A stretch of DNA of 64,000 bases from Candidatus Cloacimonadota bacterium. GTDB lineage: Bacteria; Cloacimonadota; Cloacimonadia; Cloacimonadales; GCA-2742885. The stretch is taken from the NCBI GenBank assembly GCA_002742885.1, contig PDOO01000025.1, forward strand, positions 1 through 64,000, written 5' to 3'. The notes under the pieces are model-generated. The model saw only the letters and a list, made by a program, of their open reading frames with translations, made no database searches and was not told the origin of the DNA. This document shows, in pieces, positions 33,531-41,739 of the stretch; positions within the stretch are counted from its first letter, which is position 1; each line of letters starts with the position of its first letter. A program made the translations under genes and the position numbers.

Positions 33531-33605
33531 TGGTGAGCCAGGATGGATTCGAACCATCGACTCTCTGCTTAAAAGGCAGATACTCTACCACTGAGTTACT
33601 GGCCC
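33531..33605 (-). tRNA. tRNA-Lys (TTT), copy 1 of 2
   Basis: First tRNA of the cluster, identical over 75 nt to the copy at 33229-33303. A candidate promoter lies just upstream at 33625-33653. Confidence 0.95.
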
Positions 33606-33624
33606 ACTTGCAACGAACAGAGAC

Positions 33625-33653
33625 AAACTATGAATGCCCTGTTTTTGCGTCAA
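33625..33653 (-). promoter_or_regulatory. Candidate promoter of the tRNA Lys-Glu-Glu-Lys cluster
   Basis: On the minus strand TTGACG (33648-33653) is followed after 17 bases by TAGTTT, which continues into G as TAGTTTG. It ends 20 bases before the mature 5' end of tRNA-Lys. The same TTGACGCAAAA -35 context precedes tRNA-Phe. Confidence 0.6.
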
Positions 33654-33681
33654 CAACTTTTTCCTGATTTTCTGAAAAATC

Positions 33682-33852
33682 TTATAATTCGATTGCTTCG
33701 GTCGGACATGCGGATACACATGCTCCGCAATCTACACATGCACTTTCATCAACATTTGCTTTTTCTTCTTTCATTTCCAATGCGCTTACGGGACAAGTAT
33801 CTACACATGCTGAACATCCTACGCATTTTTCTTTGTCGATTTTTACTGCCAT
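33682..33852 (-). CDS. 2[4Fe-4S] ferredoxin
   Basis: A 56-residue clostridial-type ferredoxin with two complete cluster-binding motifs: CVGCSACVDTCP (about 9-20) and CVDCGACVSACP (about 38-49). It is a low-potential electron carrier in the cytoplasm, typical of an anaerobe. ATG 33852 is chosen because it has AAGGAG 8 bases upstream. The upstream in-frame codons (MIRKVNKKTNK) are untypical of the family. It is monocistronic, in front of the tRNA cluster on the same strand. A TTGACG sequence on the minus strand near 33932-33937 may be part of its promoter. Confidence 0.93.
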   Translation of the reverse strand: MAVKIDKEKCVGCSACVDTCPVSALEMKEEKANVDESACVDCGACVSACPTEAIEL

Positions 33853-34007
33853 GATAATCTCCTTTGTTTTGTTTGTTTTTTTGTTAACTTTTCGTATCAA
33901 TCATTACTGCTAAAATTCAGGAGATCGTATATTGCGTCAAATAAAAAAAACAAAAGGGCATTAAGTTCTATCACCCTAATTTTAAAAGAAGTTAGCGTTA
34001 TTTTTGT

Positions 34008-34808
34008 CTAACATTTATATTTAGATTTTAAAAGTTTCGACATAATAAGACGTTCCGACGAATTAATAGATTCAACTAACTCAAATTCATCATCAATCCA
34101 GTATTCTTTAAAGCCCTGAATAAATTTTCCGACAGCTTCCGCAAAATTGTATTTTTTAGAGGTTACCATATTAACGGCTATCGTCTTTTTACGTAGAATT
34201 TCTGCAATTTTTGCGCGTTTTACATCAGAAATTCCCGGTAAAAGTTCAGCAATTTCTTCCTGATTTTCATTTAAAAGAATTGAGCCGTGTTGCAAAAATG
34301 CAATTTTTGACCTTACTTGCGCAGAACCGATTATTTTTTTACCGAGACAATTTATTTCATAGCGCGAGCTGCTTGTAAAACAGGGATTGGCGTTCATGCG
34401 CTGTTCAGATACGGAAAGGGAACCTTTTTCAAATTCATTCGGAATACCGAGCAAAGTTAATCCGGCAGAAAGAGCTTTGCTTATTTCCGAGTATGTTTGA
34501 GTAATATTTCCTTTCATTTTACCGTCCAAAGAGGTAATCACGGCATAAGTAACTTCATTTTTATGCAAAACCATCCGTCCGCCGGTAGGACGTCTGACAA
34601 CGGCATATCCTTTCGATTTTACTGCATCAAGATTAACTTCCTCTTCAGTTTTTTGATTATTTCCGAGAGAAACAGTCGGAGGATCCCAGTCGTAAAATCT
34701 TATCAATGGTTGAGAAACCCCTTCCTGAATCCCAAGAAAAACAGCTTCGTCAAGCGCCATATTTTCATAAGGCGACATCGGCTTGTTTATTAAAATTCTC
34801 CATTTCAT
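34008..34808 (-). CDS. Lipoyl/octanoyl transferase, LipM-like
   Basis: A 266-residue protein of the biotin/lipoyl protein ligase fold. Visible motifs are NMALDEA (about 16-22), RRPTGGRMVLH (about 92-102), CFTSSSRYEI (about 148-157) and GKKIIGSAQVR. The cysteine in CFTSSSRYE corresponds to the active-site Cys of the LipM-type octanoyltransferase (CFDAPSxYE in that family), and the central lysine of GKKIIGSAQ is present. This favours octanoyl transfer from acyl carrier protein to GcvH or an E2 subunit over ATP-dependent lipoate ligation. No lipA or substrate gene is in the window. It lies 26 bases downstream of the metalloprotease/barrel gene on the same strand. Confidence 0.83.
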   Translation of the reverse strand: MKWRILINKPMSPYENMALDEAVFLGIQEGVSQPLIRFYDWDPPTVSLGNNQKTEEEVNLDAVKSKGYAVVRRPTGGRMVLHKNEVTYAVITSLDGKMKGNITQTYSEISKALSAGLTLLGIPNEFEKGSLSVSEQRMNANPCFTSSSRYEINCLGKKIIGSAQVRSKIAFLQHGSILLNENQEEIAELLPGISDVKRAKIAEILRKKTIAVNMVTSKKYNFAEAVGKFIQGFKEYWIDDEFELVESINSSERLIMSKLLKSKYKC

Positions 34809-34834
34809 AATAATCTCTTAATTCAATTTATTTT

Positions 34835-37800
34835 TTAAAAATCTTCCAAAAGCGAGATAAAGAACCTCGGTTTTGAGTTTCTCACCAAATCAGTTTCCCA
34901 CGCAAAATCAAGTTTAAGGACAAAAAATCCGAGATTAAAACGAGGTCCGAAACCGTATCCCATTTTTATATCTTTCAAGCGATCATCTTCATAACCTCTG
35001 AATTTATCATCCCAAACCGCTCCCAAATCAACATAAGCGCTTCCTCTGAGATTGCCGAATTCGAGCGGCAACGGAAATCCCAATTTAAGATAATCAAGCA
35101 AATTGAATCTCAATTCCAAAGACGTAACAATTTTTTTGTGATAATCCGGATGAGAACGAGGCATCTTATAAGCTCGTACGTCAAAAAATCTGTTAAGTTC
35201 AAAATTTTGAGCATCGGGTCCGAATGAAGCTCCGCTCGCAATCTTTAAAGCAAAAGAATATTCTTTGGCAAAAAGTTTATAAAACCGCAAGTCGGCATAA
35301 TGAGTTATATATTGAAAATTGGAAAAAATACTTTGGGAAACATAATACAAGCAACGTTGTCCGTCAATCGGTCCTGCCGAACCGTACAGAGCATTATCAT
35401 AAACAAAGCTCAAACGAGGCGCATAAACCATTCTTTTTTCGTTCAAACTCGGTTGCAAAACATAATCATCATTGATCAATTTTTCCCATCTCTCGGATTT
35501 AACATAAAAAGTATGATCCAAATCTATCCGGAAAAATTTACTTAGAGGATAACTGGTTAAGCCGTAAAATCCGTATTCTCTTTCCATTTCCCTATAACGA
35601 CCTTTATATTCTCCGTCAATCCAACGTCGCCAATGATTTTCCTGAGAGACATGGAAAACTCCGACTCCGTAATCTATTCTGTCCGCAAAATACAAATAAT
35701 TAAAAACAATGCTTGATTCTTTCCAGCTGCCGGCAATACCCAACATTGTTCCCACGGCATGATTTCCCATCAAATCACTCATTGATAACTGCAATTGCCC
35801 GACTGTTCCTCTGGAGGAAGAGTAAGCCATCCCTCCCCAAAGATTGTCCAAAGAAAATTTCGGTTTATAATCGGTAATTATCGGAATTTCGCTGATTTCC
35901 GTCGGTTGCTCGTCTATTTTTATGTTATGCTCGCGAGCAAGGCTGTCTCTTTTGGCAAAATCAGCAAAATCAATAACACTTTCTCTGCCGGAATTTCCTC
36001 TAAAAGATATTTTTTTAAATTTCCGATTTCTTTTACCGTATAATTTATAATTTTCGGACGGGAAATTTTTATTGAAATCATATCCCCGAGTATAAAGTTG
36101 AGGTTTATATCCTTTTGAGAAATTAAGATTTTGAAAAGGATTTTCGGCAAGATAAAGATCCCAGCCGTTCTCATAATAGACAGATAAAAGCAAATTTTTA
36201 TCGTCGGGAGAAAGAGCGGCATTATAAACTCCGGACAAAATTTTGCTGATTCCGGCTCTGCTTCCGCTTTCAAGATTTACAATTTCCAAATTACTGATTT
36301 TCAGGGAATCGGAAACAAAAACAATATTTTTAGAATCTTGAGTCCAAATCGGCCATGCATTATTAAATTTATCATCGGTAATCTGCATAATCTTGCCTGT
36401 TGCAGGTTCAAAAGTAAAAATATCGCTGTTCAAAGAGTAGAAATTATGAAAATTACGCAGGCTGTCATTTACGGATCTTTCACTTGAAAAGGCAATTTTT
36501 TTGCCGTCCGGACTCCAAGCAGGCTGAGCGTCATTATATTTATCATTCGTAATGCGAGTTGTTTTTTCCGTATCCAAATCATAAATATATAAATCCGTTT
36601 GCAACAATGATTCCGCTGTAAAAGCAATTTTTTTGCCGTCGGGCGAAACCGAAACTTCATAAACTCCTTCAAAATTACCGGGACTTATTTTTTGGTATAT
36701 TTTATCTTCTTTTAACCCGTAAACATAAATAAAATCGCCAAATGAAGTCTTTGCAACAAAAGCAAATCTGTCATTATCGGGAAACCAGGAGACATTATTG
36801 CGGTGAAAATGAAAATCCTCAAAACTTGCATTTTTTTGACCGACAATAATTTTTTTATCTTTGAAATTATCATCATCAACCGAACCGAGACAAATGGAAG
36901 TTCGCATATTTTGATTGGAAAAATACAGATAACTTTTCCCGTCAGGAGAAAAAGCGGGCGAATAATTCATATTGGCATTTTGTTCAACATGATCTGTTTT
37001 GCGTTTATAAACCTCGTAAGGAATCGAATAATCGCGATAAAGATAATTATATTTTCGATTGAGATAATTTTTCCACATTTTTTGAGCTGTCTTAAAATCA
37101 TGCCCCAAGACATTTTCAAATGCTTTTTCAATATCGGAGTTATAACGAACAGCATGAACCAAAGGCATTATTTTATCTTCTCCGTACTCAGATGCAATAT
37201 AAGCAAGAAAAGCTTCTCCTTCCCTGTAAGCAAGATATCCGCCGAGTTCATCCATGGGATAAAGATAATCGTTTAACATCATATCGAAAACAAACATATT
37301 ATTGTAATTATCCATACCGCCGACAGCCAGATATTCGGGAAGTCCTTCAGACAACCAAAACGGCAAATCCTTCCCGCCTCTTCCTACAACAAAACTTCCT
37401 TTTAAAAAATGATCCAAAGAATTTACGTAAGCATGAGTAAGTTCATGAATTAAAACGGATTCCAGTTTCCGGTAGCTTCCGTCAAAAGGAACAACAACCC
37501 TGTTTTTGACATGCTCGGTAAATCCTCCTATTCCTTCGTTCAACAAAGGATAAATAATATTAGTCTTTTCAAAATCCGTGTGAGTTGAATAAAAAATAAC
37601 CGGGAAACGGTAAGTTATCGGTTGTTTGAAAGATTTTTTAAGATAGTAGTATGCTTCCTCCGTCATCAATGCTGCCAAATGTCCGAATTCTTCATTGCCT
37701 TTTTCAAAATAAATATCAAAATGCATTGTTTTGATGACAGACCATTCAAGCTTTTCTTTTTGAATTTTATTTTTACCGAAGCTTATAGCCGATAAAATAT

Positions 37801-37843
37801 TTATTCCGGCAAAAATCAAGATTGCAGTTATTATTTTTTTCAT
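34835..37843 (-). CDS. Metalloprotease-like / beta-propeller / surface-antigen barrel fusion
   Basis: A 1002-residue exported protein (signal peptide about 1-19) with three parts. Residues 30-270 resemble a gluzincin peptidase domain with LIHELTHAYV (zinc ligands His133 and His137, catalytic Glu134). The third ligand is probably Glu166 in LSEGLPEYLA. Residues about 290-570 contain PD40/TolB-like propeller blades with repeats such as FSPDGKSYLYFS, VSPDGKKIAFTAE and WSPDGKKIAFSSE. Residues about 660-1002 look like an Omp85/surface-antigen beta barrel ending in Phe (ISLLEDF), as expected for Bam-dependent insertion. The architecture is known in FCB bacteria but its function is unproven. A surface-tethered protease or a receptor is plausible. 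It lies 12 bases downstream of the MCE-family gene. Confidence 0.82.
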   Translation of the reverse strand: MKKIITAILIFAGINILSAISFGKNKIQKEKLEWSVIKTMHFDIYFEKGNEEFGHLAALMTEEAYYYLKKSFKQPITYRFPVIFYSTHTDFEKTNIIYPLLNEGIGGFTEHVKNRVVVPFDGSYRKLESVLIHELTHAYVNSLDHFLKGSFVVGRGGKDLPFWLSEGLPEYLAVGGMDNYNNMFVFDMMLNDYLYPMDELGGYLAYREGEAFLAYIASEYGEDKIMPLVHAVRYNSDIEKAFENVLGHDFKTAQKMWKNYLNRKYNYLYRDYSIPYEVYKRKTDHVEQNANMNYSPAFSPDGKSYLYFSNQNMRTSICLGSVDDDNFKDKKIIVGQKNASFEDFHFHRNNVSWFPDNDRFAFVAKTSFGDFIYVYGLKEDKIYQKISPGNFEGVYEVSVSPDGKKIAFTAESLLQTDLYIYDLDTEKTTRITNDKYNDAQPAWSPDGKKIAFSSERSVNDSLRNFHNFYSLNSDIFTFEPATGKIMQITDDKFNNAWPIWTQDSKNIVFVSDSLKISNLEIVNLESGSRAGISKILSGVYNAALSPDDKNLLLSVYYENGWDLYLAENPFQNLNFSKGYKPQLYTRGYDFNKNFPSENYKLYGKRNRKFKKISFRGNSGRESVIDFADFAKRDSLAREHNIKIDEQPTEISEIPIITDYKPKFSLDNLWGGMAYSSSRGTVGQLQLSMSDLMGNHAVGTMLGIAGSWKESSIVFNYLYFADRIDYGVGVFHVSQENHWRRWIDGEYKGRYREMEREYGFYGLTSYPLSKFFRIDLDHTFYVKSERWEKLINDDYVLQPSLNEKRMVYAPRLSFVYDNALYGSAGPIDGQRCLYYVSQSIFSNFQYITHYADLRFYKLFAKEYSFALKIASGASFGPDAQNFELNRFFDVRAYKMPRSHPDYHKKIVTSLELRFNLLDYLKLGFPLPLEFGNLRGSAYVDLGAVWDDKFRGYEDDRLKDIKMGYGFGPRFNLGFFVLKLDFAWETDLVRNSKPRFFISLLEDF

Positions 37844-37855
37844 AATATATCCGAT

Positions 37856-38758
37856 TTAAAAAACTTTCAGTTCCAAGTATTTTTTGGGATTTTTCTTAAC
37901 GTCTTTCAAGAGAGAATCAAGAGAATTGACTGAATTGCGCAAATCCTCATATAATTGAGGATCATAAATAAATTTGTTTGCAGAACCGTCTCCCGATTTA
38001 ATTTCATCGGAAATTTCCGCTATTTGCGACATAATTTGCGAAGCTTTGTCTATTTCTCTGTCTAATTTATCGGCAATTTCTTTTGTTTTGACAAACGTTT
38101 CGTTAATATTACCTTTATTCTCTCCGATAATTTCCGATAATTCAGAGGAAACGGAAGAAAGCGAGGTCAAGGTTTCCGTTAACTCTTCTTTATTTTCGGA
38201 AATTAAATTATTTATACTGTTTATAAAAACTTTTATCGAGTCTGAAACCGAATGAAAATCGGCAAAAACTTTATCGGCAGAATGTTCGCCGTCAAATAAA
38301 ACTCCGGCTTTATCGACAATATCGGAGAATTTTTTTACCAAATCGGCAATACCTCCGGCAGCAGTTCCTTCGTAAACAAAATCATCAGAGCTTATTTTGC
38401 CTGTTTCAGAAGGATAAACAGCAATTCTTTTTTCTCCCATCATATTGCTTTCTTCCGAAACAAAAACCGTTCCTTCTCGCAGAGGAAAAGGAATTTTTAC
38501 CCAAGCGGAAATACAGACTCCTTTTTCGGAAAGAGTTATTTTTTTTACCTTGCCGACTTCCACGCCGTTTAAAGTAACTCTGTCTCCGGGATCAATTCCT
38601 CCCGAATGATCAAAAAGAATATTTATTTTTTTATATTCGCTTGAGACAAAAATATCTCTTAACCAAGCATAACTGAAAAAAAGAATAATTACAGCAATAA
38701 AAACGGTAATTCCTGCTTTTATTTCCGCCGTTCTTTGATTTTTATAAAAATGGGTCAT
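37856..38758 (-). CDS. MCE/MlaD-family lipid-transport protein
   Basis: A 300-residue protein with one N-terminal membrane helix (about 14-31) followed by the MCE domain (about 36-115). The domain has INILFDHSGGIDPGDRVTLN, GVEVGKVKKITL and FVSEESNMMGEKRI. The rest is helical with coiled-coil character (about 175-290). MlaD-type proteins form hexameric periplasmic rings that carry phospholipids between membranes, together with MlaE/MlaF. Neither partner is encoded in this window, so this one either uses a distant ABC pair or is an orphan. It is the first gene of a unit with the barrel fusion protein downstream, which might offer an outer-membrane end. That link is inferred only from adjacency. 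Confidence 0.85.
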   Translation of the reverse strand: MTHFYKNQRTAEIKAGITVFIAVIILFFSYAWLRDIFVSSEYKKINILFDHSGGIDPGDRVTLNGVEVGKVKKITLSEKGVCISAWVKIPFPLREGTVFVSEESNMMGEKRIAVYPSETGKISSDDFVYEGTAAGGIADLVKKFSDIVDKAGVLFDGEHSADKVFADFHSVSDSIKVFINSINNLISENKEELTETLTSLSSVSSELSEIIGENKGNINETFVKTKEIADKLDREIDKASQIMSQIAEISDEIKSGDGSANKFIYDPQLYEDLRNSVNSLDSLLKDVKKNPKKYLELKVF

Positions 38759-38785
38759 TTATTCTCCGTATATTTTGCAATAAAA

Positions 38786-38817
38786 GAAAAAAGACTGTTC
38801 CGAAACACGAAACAGCC
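38786..38817 (-). terminator. Rho-independent terminator after the aminotransferase
   Basis: On the minus strand a 10-bp stem (GGCTGTTTCG with CGGAACAGTC, two G-T pairs) and a five-base loop are followed by TTTTTTCTTTT. It lies 11 bases past the aminotransferase stop. Confidence 0.85.
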
Positions 38818-38827
38818 TTATGAAAAA

Positions 38828-40045
38828 TTACATCTCGCTTTTTATCAACTCAGCCAATCTCTCTATGCCTGTTTCAATTTGTTCCGGTGTCGGGTATGAA
38901 AAATTCAAACGCATGCAATTATATTTTTCTCTTCCTTTCGGATAAAAATTACTGCCGGGAATAAAAGCAATTTTGAATTTTTTTGCTTTTTCAAAAAGTT
39001 CGTCTCCGTTAATTTTTTCGGGCAACTCTATCCAAAGAAACATGCCACCGTCGGGTTTAGTCCATTTCAATCCGTCCGGCATAAATTTATTCATTGAATC
39101 AATCATAGCGTTCATTCTCGGGCGATAAAAATCTCTGACCGTTTCAACATGAGGCATCAAAAGATCTCGTTTCAAATATTCGGCAACTGCTCTCTGCGCA
39201 ACACAATCAGGCGACACATTGACTTTTTGCATCCATGAGCACATTTTTCCGATAAGAATTTCCGAACCTATGATATAAGCAAGACGTAAACCGGGACCGA
39301 GAATTTTGGAGAACGATTTTACCATAGTAACCGTATCCGGATTTCCCATTTCGTATCTTGCAATCGAGTACATTGATTTAACCTTCTCCCCCGCATACCT
39401 CAAAGGACCGTAAGGATTGTCTTCAAGGATAGGAATATTATATTCAGAGGCAACTTCTATAATTTCTTTCCGACGTTTATGACTCATGGTTGTGCCGCGA
39501 GGATTTTGGAAATCAGGAATCAAATAAAGGAATTTTATGTTTTTTCCTTCTTTTTTAAGCTGTTCGGCGACTTCTGACATTTTTTCGGGAATGATGCCTT
39601 CATCATCCATATCTATGCTTACCAAATCTGCTCCCATAGATTCAAATGCCAGTAACGAGCCGAGAAAACTCGGAGCTTCCGCAAGAATAACATCTCCTTC
39701 GTTAACTAATGATGCAGCATAAAGATAAATACCGTTAGTAGATCCTACCGTTACCAATATTTCTTCGTCTTTCAGACCTTCAAGATCGGTTTCAACTCTG
39801 CGAAGCTGTTCTTTCAACAGTCTGTCGCCTTCACTGGCTCCGTACTGTAAAATATCATCGCCTTCGTTTTTTATAACATCAGCAAAGATTTGAGCAATAT
39901 CTTCCTTGGGAAAAGTTTCGGGGGCGGGAAATCCTCCGGCAAAAGAAATCAAACCGGGAATTCCTTTCGTAGAAGAAAGCATCTCTCTTATTATGGAAGA
40001 TCTCATATTCAAGGTTTGTTTCGAGAAAAGCTTATTATAATTCAT
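38828..40045 (-). CDS. PLP-dependent aminotransferase, class I/II (LysN/AAD-like)
   Basis: A 405-residue fold-type I aminotransferase resembling 2-aminoadipate/aromatic aminotransferases of the MocR-catalytic-domain group. It starts with SSTKGIPGLISFAGGFPAPETFP, the N-terminal glycine-rich segment of that group. The PLP-binding motifs YLIPDFQNPRGTTM, ILEDNPYGPLRY and VKSFSKILGPGLRLAYI are complete, the last with the Schiff-base lysine. The C-terminal substrate arginine region is MRLNFSYPT. ATG 40045 is preferred over the GTG at 40051 because AAGAGGTGG sits just upstream. Substrate preference (branched-chain, aromatic or aminoadipate) cannot be decided. It is monocistronic, closed by its own terminator. 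The tryptophanase gene on the same strand about 1.7 kb upstream hints at amino-acid fermentation. Confidence 0.87.
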   Translation of the reverse strand: MNYNKLFSKQTLNMRSSIIREMLSSTKGIPGLISFAGGFPAPETFPKEDIAQIFADVIKNEGDDILQYGASEGDRLLKEQLRRVETDLEGLKDEEILVTVGSTNGIYLYAASLVNEGDVILAEAPSFLGSLLAFESMGADLVSIDMDDEGIIPEKMSEVAEQLKKEGKNIKFLYLIPDFQNPRGTTMSHKRRKEIIEVASEYNIPILEDNPYGPLRYAGEKVKSMYSIARYEMGNPDTVTMVKSFSKILGPGLRLAYIIGSEILIGKMCSWMQKVNVSPDCVAQRAVAEYLKRDLLMPHVETVRDFYRPRMNAMIDSMNKFMPDGLKWTKPDGGMFLWIELPEKINGDELFEKAKKFKIAFIPGSNFYPKGREKYNCMRLNFSYPTPEQIETGIERLAELIKSEM

Positions 40046-40153
40046 AACCACCTCTTATCATATTTTTTGTTTTTTACGCAGATTTAAATTGCCGGCATAT
40101 CGGTCAAGCCAAACATCTCGGATATTTAAGAAAACCTGGAATTATTTGTTATA

Positions 40154-40180
40154 ATGCCCGAAACAGACATATACGGGCAT
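40154..40180 (-). terminator. Possible hairpin after the lipoprotein pair
   Basis: On the minus strand ATGCCCG and CGGGCAT pair around a 13-base loop, 45 bases past the 177-residue lipoprotein gene. The following T tract is poor, so this is only a tentative terminator. Confidence 0.35.
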
Positions 40181-40224
40181 ATAATTGATTTTATATTTCT
40201 GAATTCCGGTCAATCCAAGTTTAT

Positions 40225-40758
40225 TTAATCTTCTTCGGGATTAAACGGATTTAAAAAAAAGTTCAAAGTTTCGATTTGTTTTTGGAATCCTTTACTGCGA
40301 AAAACAATATTTTTTTTGTTTGTTTTTACTGAAATATGAAAATCACCCAATTCAGTAAATTCTTTTTTCTTTTTATTGGGAAAAGTTGTCGTATATCTTA
40401 TCAAATTTTTTTCTCTGTCTTTAAAAATAATTATCGGATTATCAAATATAATCTTGCGTTCTTTTCCGCTGAGAATAAGTTTTTTTACTTTTGCGGCAGA
40501 TTTTTTATCCGAAGAAAGAGAAAAATTTACGGTAATCGAATCATTAACGGCTTTTTCCCCTTCTCTGAAAGTATAATCAATTTCAAAAACATAGCCGTCG
40601 GCTTCCGCTTTAGCCGGTTTTATAAAATATTGCATTAACCCGACATCTTTAAAAAAGGAAACATAATTTTTATTTTTTGCTCTGCCGGGTTTCATGCCGG
40701 CATTGACTGAGCATCCGCCTAAAAATAATATCAAGCATAGACTAAAAAAATATTTCAT
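40225..40758 (-). CDS. Predicted lipoprotein, unknown function
   Basis: A 177-residue protein with a clear lipoprotein signal (MKYFFSLCLILFLGGCSVNA; lipobox LGGC, Cys16). The mature part is beta-rich and lysine-rich, with alternating patterns such as YVFEIDYTFREGEKAVNDSI and GDFHISVKTNKKNIVF that suggest an immunoglobulin-like sandwich. Its start overlaps the stop of the upstream lipoprotein gene by four bases, so the two are translationally coupled and probably function together at a membrane. No family is recognised. Confidence 0.75.
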   Translation of the reverse strand: MKYFFSLCLILFLGGCSVNAGMKPGRAKNKNYVSFFKDVGLMQYFIKPAKAEADGYVFEIDYTFREGEKAVNDSITVNFSLSSDKKSAAKVKKLILSGKERKIIFDNPIIIFKDREKNLIRYTTTFPNKKKKEFTELGDFHISVKTNKKNIVFRSKGFQKQIETLNFFLNPFNPEED

Positions 40759-41249
40759 TTTATTCTCTCGGCAAAATATTGATCATTATTAAAAAGTTTA
40801 TTTATTTTTTCGGGATCGGAATCAAAGTAACTTATTACGGCAGCGCCTTTTTCGTTTTTTATAACAAGTTTAAGCTGAAAATCTCCGTTCTTTTTCACTA
40901 AATAAAGATTTTCTTTTTTGCCCGAGACGGATATTTCTTTTTTATCAATGAAACCGTATCCTTTTGAATTTTGTAAATCATCTTCTAAATCTTCCGGTTT
41001 TACTTCAAAGGGAACGGCAATAAAAATATAAGAAGCGACATCCGATAAAATCATTTTGTTCAAAATAACATTTCTATTTTCAAAAGCGCAGGTTTTTTCG
41101 TATAAATCATGATAAGATTCAGTTAAACCGACACTTCTTTCGAAAGAACTGAGTTTATATTTGAAAAACGGTCCGAATACGACGCTTCTGCCCGATTTAC
41201 ATCCGATAATCAGCAATAAAGAAAAAAGCAATAAAACATTTTTTTTCAT
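40755..41249 (-). CDS. Predicted lipoprotein, unknown function
   Basis: A 164-residue protein with lipobox IIGC (Cys17) after a hydrophobic signal (MKKNVLLLFSLLLIIG). The mature domain is mixed alpha/beta with several aromatic residues (VVFGPFFKYKLSSFERSVGL, YFDSDPEKINKLFNNDQYF). I do not recognise its family. It overlaps the next lipoprotein gene by four bases and lies about 60 bases downstream of the TRL-like lipoprotein gene, separated from it by a terminator. It therefore probably has its own promoter or relies on read-through. Confidence 0.72.
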   Translation of the reverse strand: MKKNVLLLFSLLLIIGCKSGRSVVFGPFFKYKLSSFERSVGLTESYHDLYEKTCAFENRNVILNKMILSDVASYIFIAVPFEVKPEDLEDDLQNSKGYGFIDKKEISVSGKKENLYLVKKNGDFQLKLVIKNEKGAAVISYFDSDPEKINKLFNNDQYFAERIK

Positions 41250-41265
41250 TATTTTACCTCCAATA

Positions 41266-41291
41266 AAAAAACCGGCTTTTACGCCGGTTTA
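41266..41291 (-). terminator. Rho-independent terminator after the TRL-like gene
   Basis: On the minus strand an 8-bp stem (AAACCGGC with GCCGGTTT) and a six-base loop are followed by TTTT. It lies 21 bases past the stop. Confidence 0.88.
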
Positions 41292-41311
41292 AACAAATAA
41301 AAGTCAGACTC

Positions 41312-41584
41312 TTATTCGCCTGTTACGATACAAGTATAAGTTTGAACAAAACCCAACAAGTCGGTTTTCTTGAAATCAACGGTTGAGATTTTTTTGATTC
41401 CGCCGTTTCTGGCTGCAGTTTGAATACTTGCGTCAACGTCAAAATTCAAAATGCCGAGATATCCGGTACCCATAGCTTGACCGACTTTGTTTCCGACAGT
41501 ATTTGAAGTTGCGCTAACGGGAATCGTAATTGAGCAGGCTCCCAATACCATAACAACCAATGCCAATAAAACAAGTTTTTTCAT
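41312..41584 (-). CDS. TRL-like family lipoprotein
   Basis: A 90-residue lipoprotein (lipobox LGAC, Cys17). The mature part matches the small TRL (tRNA-associated locus) family: IPVSATSNTVGNKVGQAMG, then DASIQTAARNGGIKKISTVD, and TYTCIVTGE at the end. In other bacteria TRL proteins are found beside tRNA genes and in lipoprotein clusters, and their function is unknown. Here the nearest tRNA is 8 kb away. The ribosome-binding site AAGGAG lies 7 bases before ATG. A TTGACA sequence on the minus strand about 60 bases upstream of the start may be its -35. It is monocistronic, bounded by its own terminator. Confidence 0.82.
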   Translation of the reverse strand: MKKLVLLALVVMVLGACSITIPVSATSNTVGNKVGQAMGTGYLGILNFDVDASIQTAARNGGIKKISTVDFKKTDLLGFVQTYTCIVTGE

Positions 41585-41693
41585 GTTTCACTCCTTTATA
41601 AATTTTTTAACATCAAGGTAAATACATCATAAATGTGTCAATCTTTTTTTTTTAAAAAAGAATAAATATTATTTCTCAAGCAATATTTAATCT

Positions 41694-41730
41694 GCAAAAA
41701 AATACCCGCTCCTGAAATCAGGAAACGGGT
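41694..41730 (-). terminator. Rho-independent terminator of tnaA
   Basis: On the minus strand ACCCG and CGGGT enclose an inner TCCTG/CAGGA stem, followed by ATTTTTTT. It starts about 10 bases after the tnaA stop. Confidence 0.85.
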
Positions 41731-41739
41731 AAAGATTGA

